A stretch of DNA of 11,711 nucleotides from Limnoraphis robusta CS-951 (GTDB lineage: Bacteria > Cyanobacteriota > Cyanobacteriia > Cyanobacteriales > Microcoleaceae). Location of the stretch: NCBI RefSeq assembly GCF_000972705.2, contig NZ_LATL02000220.1, positions 6,432 through 18,142 of the forward strand. Direction: 5' to 3'. Of this stretch, positions 5,921-11,711 are shown in pieces (the stretch's first letter is position 1; each line of letters starts with the position of its first letter). The notes under the pieces are model-generated. The model was given only the letters and a program-made list of their open reading frames with translations. It was not told where the DNA came from and did not search any database. The position numbers and the translations under genes are program-made.

Positions 5921-7576
5921 ATGGCAGTCCGTAGTATAGCGGCTCCTCCCACACCCTGGTCAAAAAACTTAGCCGAGCCGAAAATCGATTCTACAGCCTA
6001 CGTTCACTCCTTTTCTAACATCATTGGAGATGTGCGAATTGGAGCGAATGTTTTGGTTGCACCTGGAACCTCCATCCGCGCTGATGAGGGATTCCCCTTT
6101 TATATCGGCGAAAACTCCAACATCCAAGATGGAGTGGTCATTCATGGCTTAGAAGAAGGCCGAGTTAAAGGAGATGATGGTCAATCCTACTCCGTTTGGA
6201 TTGGGAAAAATACCTCCATCACCCATATGTCCTTGATTCACGGCCCCGCCTATGTGGGAAATAACTGCTTCATCGGCTTCCGTTCCACCGTGTTTAACGC
6301 CCGAGTTGGAGATGGTTGCATTATCATGATGCACACCCTGATTCAAGATGTCGAAATTCCCTCGGGTAAATATGTCCCTTCCGGGGCAATAATCACCAAC
6401 CAACAACAGGCTGATCGCTTACCCGATGTTAACGACGCTGATCTGAAGTTCTCCACTCATGTCATCGGAGTCAATCAAGCGCTAAAAGCGGGTTATAAAT
6501 GCTCGGAAAATGCCGCTTGTCTGACGGGTATTCGCAACGAAGTTAGCCCTTCCGCCAGCAACGGCGGTGGACGCGATCGCTCCTATGCCTATGCGAGTAG
6601 CGGTAGCCTCGATGCCAGCATTGTCGCACAGGTGAATCAACTGTTAGCTCAAGGCTACAAAATCGGCAGCGAACACGCCGACAAACGCCGCTTCCGCACC
6701 AGTTCTTGGCGCAGTTGCACCCCCATTGATTCTAACAACTCCAAAGACGTGATGGCAGCGCTTGAAGCCTGCTTACAAGAACATCAAGGGGAATATGTTC
6801 GTTTGTTGGGGATTGATCCTCAAGCCAAGCGTCGAGTCTTTGAGGAAATTATTCAACGTCCTGACGGCATCGTACAAAAATCCTCAAACGCTCAAGTATC
6901 AGCACCTGCATTCAGAGCTTCTGCGCCGAGTCCGGCGAGTGCCTCCGTTGCCAGCAGCATGAGTTCTAGCCTGAGCGAACAAATCAGTCAATTGTTAGCT
7001 CAAGGTTGCAAGATTGGTCTGGAAAGTGCCGATAAACGCCGCTTCCGTACCAGTTCTTGGAACAGTGGCCCCTCAATTGAATCGACTCGGGTTGCTGATG
7101 TGGTCGCACAAGTTGAAGCTTTTGTCAGTGAACATTCGGGAGAATACGTGCGGTTAATTGGGATTGATCCCAAAGCCAAACGTCGCGTGGTTGAAGAAAT
7201 TATTCAACGTCCCGATGGCCCTGCCCCGTCTGCGCCTCAATCAACCATTGCACCGACTGCTCGCCCTGTTGCTTCTCAGCCTGCGGCTTCCGTCAGTTCA
7301 TCCAATGGGGGTGGTGTCAATTCAGAATTGATCACATCCGTTCGCAGCTTACTCGCTCAAGGCTACAAAATCGGGACTGAACACGCCGACAAACGCCGCT
7401 TCCGCACAGGCTCTTGGCACAGTTGCGCTCCCATTGAGTCAACCCGTGATTCTGAGGTGATTGCTGCTTTAGAAGGCTGCATGAAAGAACATAGCGGTGA
7501 GTATGTTCGGATGATTGGCATTGACCCCAAAGCCAAGCGTCGGGTGATGGAAGAGATTATCCAAAAACCGAACTGA
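5921..7576 (+). CDS. ccmM: Carboxysome assembly protein CcmM (gamma-carbonic anhydrase plus three RbcS-like modules)
   Basis: The 551-residue scaffold that condenses Rubisco in the beta-carboxysome. Residues 1 to about 205 form a left-handed beta-helix gamma-carbonic anhydrase: zinc ligands His75, His102 and His107 and the pair Cys194/Cys200 are present. These are the features linked to activity in the Thermosynechococcus protein, so this domain is probably an active enzyme. Three RbcS-like (SSUL) modules follow at about 230-316, 349-433 and 467-551, each with KRRFRT.SW and [10 protein letters not shown] blocks, joined by Ser/Ala/Pro-rich linkers. Modules 1 and 3 carry a cysteine pair 18 residues apart (266/284, 502/520); module 2 has Gly383 and Phe401 instead. 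Start at 5921 is set by AGGAG at 5906-5910. A TTG 21 nt upstream is not needed. No good internal start for a short form is visible in the linker. Confidence 0.97.
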   Translation: MAVRSIAAPPTPWSKNLAEPKIDSTAYVHSFSNIIGDVRIGANVLVAPGTSIRADEGFPFYIGENSNIQDGVVIHGLEEGRVKGDDGQSYSVWIGKNTSITHMSLIHGPAYVGNNCFIGFRSTVFNARVGDGCIIMMHTLIQDVEIPSGKYVPSGAIITNQQQADRLPDVNDADLKFSTHVIGVNQALKAGYKCSENAACLTGIRNEVSPSASNGGGRDRSYAYASSGSLDASIVAQVNQLLAQGYKIGSEHADKRRFRTSSWRSCTPIDSNNSKDVMAALEACLQEHQGEYVRLLGIDPQAKRRVFEEIIQRPDGIVQKSSNAQVSAPAFRASAPSPASASVASSMSSSLSEQISQLLAQGCKIGLESADKRRFRTSSWNSGPSIESTRVADVVAQVEAFVSEHSGEYVRLIGIDPKAKRRVVEEIIQRPDGPAPSAPQSTIAPTARPVASQPAASVSSSNGGGVNSELITSVRSLLAQGYKIGTEHADKRRFRTGSWHSCAPIESTRDSEVIAALEGCMKEHSGEYVRMIGIDPKAKRRVMEEIIQKPN

Positions 7577-7614
7577 CTCAACTCAGCCTTGATATCTCTA
7601 GAGGTTCACACTCA

Positions 7615-8247
7615 ATGTATAGGTCGCCACCGCAACTCCTGAACAATGCTTCTGTTTTCGTGAGTGGCGATGTTACCATCGACCCCAGTGTGGCGATCGC
7701 ACCTGGAGTCATTCTCCAAGCTGATCCAGACAGTCAAATTGTGATTGCCACTGGGGTTTGTATTGGTATGGGAGTCATTGTCCATGCTCATCAGGGCCGG
7801 ATAGAAGTTGAAGCTGGAGCAACGATTGGTGCAGGGGTTTTAGTCGTGGGTGATGGAACAATTGGGGCGAAAGCAAGTATCGGAGCCGAAGCAACTCTGC
7901 TCAATCCTGCGATCGCTGCCAAACAGGTTGTAGCCGCAGGTACAATTATCGGGGATGAATCTCGTTCCGTCACGCTCTCTCCATCATCTGAGGAGAACAG
8001 TGATTCTGGCTCAGTGGAGGAATCCCCCATTGATCACGAGGAACATTCACAGTCAGGGAAACCTTCAGAAGTGTCGCCCGAAACATCGTCTACTTTAGAC
8101 ACCAAGGCGGCGACGGCTGTACAGGAATCCTCCAAGCCTCCGGCAACAATTATCTACGGACAAGTTCATTTAAATCACTTGTTAGACACACTGCTTCCGC
8201 ATCGCAAGTCTCTCAACAATTCCAAACCCAACGATCGCTCTCCCTAA
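7615..8247 (+). CDS. ccmN: Carboxysome assembly protein CcmN
   Basis: A 210-residue adaptor between the CcmM-Rubisco core and the shell. Residues 10 to about 118 are hexapeptide repeats (for example VTIDPSVAIAPGV, ATIGAGVLVVGDGTIGAKAS) of the beta-helix that binds CcmM. Residues 120-178 are a low-complexity Ser/Glu/Pro linker. Residues 180-200 hold the amphipathic encapsulation peptide YGQVHLNHLLDTLLPHRKSL, which binds CcmK. A ten-residue polar tail follows. The ATG at 7615 has AGAGG (7600-7604) 10 nt upstream and lies 38 nt after the ccmM stop, so the two genes are very likely co-transcribed. Two HIP1 octamers fall inside the gene. Confidence 0.95.
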   Translation: MYRSPPQLLNNASVFVSGDVTIDPSVAIAPGVILQADPDSQIVIATGVCIGMGVIVHAHQGRIEVEAGATIGAGVLVVGDGTIGAKASIGAEATLLNPAIAAKQVVAAGTIIGDESRSVTLSPSSEENSDSGSVEESPIDHEEHSQSGKPSEVSPETSSTLDTKAATAVQESSKPPATIIYGQVHLNHLLDTLLPHRKSLNNSKPNDRSP

Positions 8248-8458
8248 AAAATTAGTAAGATAAGGATAGGGAATTCCAAATTGGGCCTTGGGTTTCGCAG
8301 AGTCAGAGAACAGCACTTCGCGCTTATCGGTGAAGGGGTAAAAATAGACAACAGAATCAAGATTTTCCTGCTTTTGTGGACTGTCTCGGTATCCCGATGC
8401 CCCTTTGCCCAACTCCCTCGCTCTGAAATCCATAGTCCCCACTCCAACAATCGCCAGC
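8248..8458. other. 211-bp spacer between ccmN and ccmO
   Basis: No gene is supported here: minus-strand open frames across 8182-8468 have no ribosome site or recognisable motif. I see only small palindromes such as GGAATTCC (8270-8277). The spacer could hold a separate ccmO promoter, since ccmO lacks a Shine-Dalgarno sequence and sits further away than the other genes of the cluster, but no clear -35/-10 pair stands out. Confidence 0.4.
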
Positions 8459-9235
8459 ATGGATGCACACCTGCAAAAATTTGTTTCCTCTCAACAGATG
8501 AAGCGACCCGAATACCAAGATATGGCTTTGGGTTTAGTTGAAACTCGCAGCTTTCCCGCTATTGTCGGGACGGCTGACATGATGCTGAAATCAGCAGGTG
8601 TTCATCTTGTCGGTTATGAAAAAATTGGCAGTGGGTACTGTACTGCCATTGTCCGGGGTCGCATTGCTGATATTCGGTTAGCTGTAGACACCGGAACCGA
8701 TACTGCTAAACAGTTTAATCAATTTGTTTCGTCTCTGGTGATTGCCCGACCCCTTCCCAACCTAGAATATGTTTTACCGATTAGTGCGCGTTTATCTCAA
8801 CTGGCTAGCAGTGGCGGTTATAGTCGTCTGAGTAACCGAGCAGTGGGTTTAGTCGAAACACGGGGTTTTCCGGCGATGGTGGGTGCTTGTGATGCGATGC
8901 TGAAAGCGGCGGAAGTTTATCTGGCCTCCTATGAAACCATTGGGGAAGCCTTATGTACGGCGATTATTCGGGGTTCTGTGGCGGATGTGGCGGTGGCGGT
9001 AGAAGCCGGAATGTTAGAAGCTGAACGCATTGGGGAATTAAACGCTGTGATGGTGATTCCTCGACCCTTAGATGATTTAGAACAAACTTTACCTCTGGCG
9101 AGTTGTTGGATAGAAGAAAAACGTCAACCGCTTAAATTCCCTGTGAATGTCAAAGAAACAGAGAAAGAAACGATTAAATTACCTGATTTAAAAGCACTCC
9201 CTCAACGCATCGAAGAAGACAATAATTATTTATAA
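8459..9235 (+). CDS. ccmO: Carboxysome shell protein CcmO (tandem BMC domains)
   Basis: A 258-residue shell protein with two fused BMC domains (about 22-108 and 128-213) that would form a trimeric pseudo-hexamer, then a charged tail rich in Glu/Lys. Each domain starts with the family signature (ALGLVETRSFPAIVGTADMM; AVGLVETRGFPAMVGACDAM). The first pore loop is the usual KIGSG (55-59); the second is TIGEA (160-164), lacking the Lys and the Ser-Gly. CcmO is needed for shell closure in Synechococcus. ATG at 8459 is the most upstream ATG that gives a CcmO-like N-terminus. No Shine-Dalgarno precedes it, and ATG codons at 8498 and 8522 are alternatives; a TTG at 8405 would add 18 residues. It ends the carboxysome gene series. 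Confidence 0.93.
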   Translation: MDAHLQKFVSSQQMKRPEYQDMALGLVETRSFPAIVGTADMMLKSAGVHLVGYEKIGSGYCTAIVRGRIADIRLAVDTGTDTAKQFNQFVSSLVIARPLPNLEYVLPISARLSQLASSGGYSRLSNRAVGLVETRGFPAMVGACDAMLKAAEVYLASYETIGEALCTAIIRGSVADVAVAVEAGMLEAERIGELNAVMVIPRPLDDLEQTLPLASCWIEEKRQPLKFPVNVKETEKETIKLPDLKALPQRIEEDNNYL

Positions 9236-9252
9236 TTTAAAATTTGGGAAAC

Positions 9253-9266
9253 GGGAATCAATTCCC
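9253..9266 (+). terminator. Small hairpin after ccmO, possible weak terminator
   Basis: GGGAA-TCAA-TTCCC, 17 nt after the ccmO stop. The stem is only 5 bp (6 with a tight loop) and the following bases are TCTATCTAAAG rather than a T-run. It may mark the end of the ccm transcript, but the evidence is thin. Confidence 0.3.
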
Positions 9267-9298
9267 TCTATCTAAAGAAATAAATAAATATTCACCCC

Positions 9299-9330
9299 TT
9301 GACCCTCCAGTTGACTGGAGACTGTATCTT
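9299..9330 (+). promoter_or_regulatory. MerR-family type promoter and operator for the copper ATPase
   Basis: TTGACC (9299-9304) is a near-consensus -35 and TATCTT (9325-9330) a plausible -10, separated by an overlong 20-nt spacer. The spacer contains the perfect dyad CTCCAGT-TG-ACTGGAG (9305-9320). An overlong spacer filled by a dyad is the hallmark of promoters activated by MerR-family metal sensors (CueR, ZntR, CoaR), which twist the DNA when metal binds. The downstream Cu(I)-ATPase fits a metal-induced unit. Transcription would start near 9337, about 23 nt before the ATG. The regulator gene itself is not in this window. Confidence 0.75.
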
Positions 9331-9359
9331 GAGAGCATACTTCTGATGGAGTCAAGGTG

Positions 9360-11633
9360 ATGGAAACCATCTATTTGCGACTAAAAGGCATGGGGTGTGC
9401 TGCTTGTGCCAATAAAATTGATCGCGTTATTCACGAAATTCCCGGTGTAGCAGACTGTAACGTTAATTTTGGCGCAGAACAAGCCACCGTTCAGTATAAT
9501 CCGAAACAAACTAATATTAAGACGATTCAAGAAGCGGTTTCTGATGCGGGATATGGCGCGGAACCTCTAGAAAATACTCAAAATAGCCTCGAAGATAGGG
9601 ATGAAGAAAACCGTCAAATTGCCCAACAATTGAGGCGCAAAGTTATTATTAGTGCGGTTATTAGTAGTATTTTAATTATTGGAAGTTTACCGATGATGAC
9701 GGGGTTAAATATTCCGTTAATTCCGATGTGGTTACATAACCCTTGGTTGCAGCTTATTTTAACAACTCCGGTAATGTTTTGGTGTGGAAAAACCTTTTTT
9801 ACAGGCGCGTGGAAAGGGTTAAAACGTCACAGCGCTGACATGAATACTTTAATTGCTATCGGAACAGGTTCGGCTTATCTGTATTCAATTGTTGTGACAC
9901 TTTTTCCTGGATTTTTTATCAGTCAAGGGTTAAATGCGGATGTGTATTATGAGTCAGCCGCAGTGATTATTACTCTGATTTTACTCGGACAATTACTTGA
10001 ACATCAAGCCCGAGGAAAAACGTCTGAAGCTATTAGAAAATTGATGGGTTTACAAGCCAAAACAGCAAGGGTTTTCAGAGATGGAAAGGAAGTCGATATT
10101 CCGTTAGAAGCCGTTAATGTTGGGGATATTATTGTTGTTCGTCCCGGTGAAAAAATACCCGTTGATGGTGAACTGATAGAAGGAGGTTCAACGATTGATG
10201 AATCAATGGTAACAGGGGAAAGTGTACCTGTTGAAAAGCAACCCGGAGATGACATTATTGGCGCGACAATTAATAAAACTGGAAGCTTTAAATTTCGGGC
10301 TTCTCGAGTGGGAAAAGATACCGTTTTAGCGCAAATTGTCCAACTGGTACAACAGGCGCAAGGTTCAAAAGCACCCATTCAAAAATTAGCCGATCAAGTA
10401 ACAGGTTGGTTTGTTCCGGTTGTGATTGCAATCGCTATTTTCACCTTTATTATTTGGTTTAATTTAACGGGTAATTTAACCCTAGCAACGTTAACCAGTG
10501 TCGGGGTTTTAATTATTGCTTGTCCTTGCGCGTTAGGATTAGCAACACCCACTTCTGTAATGGTAGGAACGGGATTAGGGGCAGAACACGGTATCTTAAT
10601 TAAAGGCGCAGAAAGCTTAGAACTCGCTCACAAAATTCAAACGATTATTCTCGATAAAACCGGAACCTTAACCGCAGGAAAACCAACAGTTACTAACTAT
10701 ATTACCACAGGAGGAACCACCAATGATAACGAATTAAAACTCCTACGATTAGTCGCCGCAGTTGAACGTAAATCAGAACATCCTTTAGCCGAAGCGATTG
10801 TACAATATGCTGAATCTCAAGGGGTTAATTTTCCCTTACCTGAACCTGAAGACTTTGAAGCCATGACAGGAATGGGAGTTCAAGGTTATGTTTCAGATCG
10901 ATTTATCCAAATTGGAACGAGTCGCTGGATGGGAGAATTAGACGTTAATATTGAACCCTTAAAACTGTTTCAAGAACAATGGGAAACCGAAGGCAAAACA
11001 ACTGCTTGGATAGCCGTTGATGGTACAATAGAAGGGGTAATGGGGATTGCTGATACCCTCAAACCCTCTTCAGAAAATGCGATCAAAACCTTAAAAAGAA
11101 TGGGGTTAGAAGTGGTGATGATTACCGGAGATAATCAAAAAACGGCTGAAGCCATTGCTTCACAAGTGGGAATAGAAAGAGTCTTTGCAGAAGTTCGTCC
11201 CGAGCAAAAAGCAGATTTAGTAAAATCCATTCAAAAAGAAAAGAAAAGAAAAGGAGAAAATCATCGAATTGTGGCGATGGTTGGAGATGGAATTAATGAC
11301 GCACCTGCCCTCGCTCAAGCTGATGTGGGAATTGCCATCGGTACGGGAACAGATGTGGCGATCGCAGCCGGAGATATTACCCTAATTTCTGGAGAATTAA
11401 CGGGAATTGTCACTGCAATTAAACTGAGTCGTGCCACGCTGAAAAATATTCGCCAAAATCTGTTTTTTGCCTTTATTTATAACACCGCAGGAATTCCCAT
11501 CGCGGCTGGAATTCTCTATCCGTTCTTTGGCTTGTTACTTAATCCAATTATCGCCGGAGGTGCGATGGCAATGAGTTCAGTTTCTGTGGTGACAAATGCG
11601 TTACGTTTGCGGAATTTTAAACTGTCATCCTGA
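9360..11633 (+). CDS. pacS: Cu(I)-transporting P1B-type ATPase, PacS-like
   Basis: A 757-residue ATP-driven Cu(I) pump. Residues 1 to about 66 are one heavy-metal-binding domain with GMGCAAC (Cys13, Cys16). Helices follow from about 95. Signatures: TGES (285-288, actuator), CPC (388-390, membrane metal site), DKTGT (Asp432, phosphorylated), SEHP (472-475, P1B nucleotide domain), GDGIND (642-647), Tyr707-Asn708, and Met736 with Ser739-Ser740. CPC with YN and MxxSS marks the Cu(I) subclass. Length, the SLPMM stretch (109-113) and the overall sequence resemble cyanobacterial PacS, which loads copper into the thylakoid lumen for plastocyanin. CtaA, at the plasma membrane, is the alternative. ATG 9360 has GGAG (9348-9351) 8 nt upstream; the adjacent in-frame GTG at 9357 is less likely. 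It has its own MerR-type promoter. Confidence 0.92.
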   Translation: METIYLRLKGMGCAACANKIDRVIHEIPGVADCNVNFGAEQATVQYNPKQTNIKTIQEAVSDAGYGAEPLENTQNSLEDRDEENRQIAQQLRRKVIISAVISSILIIGSLPMMTGLNIPLIPMWLHNPWLQLILTTPVMFWCGKTFFTGAWKGLKRHSADMNTLIAIGTGSAYLYSIVVTLFPGFFISQGLNADVYYESAAVIITLILLGQLLEHQARGKTSEAIRKLMGLQAKTARVFRDGKEVDIPLEAVNVGDIIVVRPGEKIPVDGELIEGGSTIDESMVTGESVPVEKQPGDDIIGATINKTGSFKFRASRVGKDTVLAQIVQLVQQAQGSKAPIQKLADQVTGWFVPVVIAIAIFTFIIWFNLTGNLTLATLTSVGVLIIACPCALGLATPTSVMVGTGLGAEHGILIKGAESLELAHKIQTIILDKTGTLTAGKPTVTNYITTGGTTNDNELKLLRLVAAVERKSEHPLAEAIVQYAESQGVNFPLPEPEDFEAMTGMGVQGYVSDRFIQIGTSRWMGELDVNIEPLKLFQEQWETEGKTTAWIAVDGTIEGVMGIADTLKPSSENAIKTLKRMGLEVVMITGDNQKTAEAIASQVGIERVFAEVRPEQKADLVKSIQKEKKRKGENHRIVAMVGDGINDAPALAQADVGIAIGTGTDVAIAAGDITLISGELTGIVTAIKLSRATLKNIRQNLFFAFIYNTAGIPIAAGILYPFFGLLLNPIIAGGAMAMSSVSVVTNALRLRNFKLSS

Positions 11634-11637
11634 TAAA

Positions 11638-11666
11638 ATCTTCCGGTATCAGGTGCGTCAGAAGAT
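11638..11666 (+). terminator. Weak stem-loop after pacS
   Basis: ATCTTC (11638-11643) pairs with GAAGAT (11661-11666) around a 17-nt loop, directly after the stop codon. No T-run follows at once (TTTTG comes at about 11673). It is a possible terminator only. Confidence 0.25.
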
Positions 11667-11675
11667 ATCAAATTT

Positions 11676-11711
11676 TGTAGGGGCGGGTATTTTCAGTCAC
11701 CAGTATTGTAG
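11676..11711. repeat. Possible edge of a dispersed cyanobacterial repeat
   Basis: The stretch TGTAGGGGCGGGTATTTTCA near the right end resembles, from memory, the GTAGGGGCGGGT-type ends of intergenic dispersed repeats common in filamentous cyanobacterial genomes. Only its beginning is inside the window and no second copy is seen here. Confidence 0.3.

Noticed and set aside
6608..7576. Three long similar DNA segments as a tandem repeat element
   Set aside because: They are the three SSUL modules of CcmM; the similarity is explained by protein domain duplication.
8405..8458. TTG start that would add 18 residues to CcmO
   Set aside because: Rare start codon without ribosome site, and the added residues do not resemble CcmO.
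8182..8468. Overlapping minus-strand open frames across the ccmN-ccmO spacer
   Set aside because: They overlap the CcmN encapsulation peptide, lack ribosome sites and show no recognisable motif.

Overview
The window is a CO2-concentrating-mechanism (CCM) island from a beta-cyanobacterium. Evidence for this is a complete beta-carboxysome shell and scaffold set (ccmK2-ccmK1-ccmL-ccmM-ccmN-ccmO), a cyanobacterial NDH-1 antiporter-like subunit of the CO2-uptake type, and six copies of the HIP1 octamer GCGATCGC. ccmO directly behind ccmN, moderate GC content and long AT-rich spacers would suit a filamentous Oscillatoriales-type genome, but the genus cannot be fixed from this sequence.

Layout: 1-112 is the minus-strand exit of ndhF, with the first codons of a probable next gene (ndhD4?) at the very edge. 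110-1981 (minus) is ndhF, best read as NdhF4 of the constitutive CO2-uptake complex. 2035-2229 (minus) is a 65-codon gene broken by two compensating homopolymer frameshifts. 2354-2671 (plus) encodes an SbtB-like PII protein. 2748-3722 (minus) encodes an SbtA-family permease, convergent with it. 3723-4471 is a 749-bp AT-rich spacer rich in dyad symmetry ahead of the carboxysome genes. 4472-9235 (plus) is ccmK2, K1, L, M, N and O. 9360-11633 (plus) is a Cu(I) P1B-ATPase (PacS-like) behind its own MerR-type promoter.

How they work together: the NDH-1 CO2-uptake complex converts CO2 to bicarbonate at the thylakoid and the SbtA-type permease would import bicarbonate, with the PII-like protein as its probable switch. 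CcmM cross-links Rubisco through three RbcS-like modules and probably supplies carbonic anhydrase activity. CcmN links this core to the shell through its C-terminal peptide. CcmK1/K2 make the facets, CcmL the vertices, and CcmO is a tandem-BMC shell protein. The copper ATPase is a separate transcription unit, related to photosynthesis only through copper supply to plastocyanin and oxidase.

I did not find a clearly new multi-gene system. The best second looks are: matched 13-bp palindromes in front of the convergent sbtB and sbtA; non-canonical SbtA and SbtB sequences; nested dyads in the ccmK2 leader and the ccmK2-ccmK1 spacer; an unusual distribution of cysteine pairs and no obvious internal start in CcmM; an altered second pore loop in CcmO; and the frameshifted small gene beside ndhF4.
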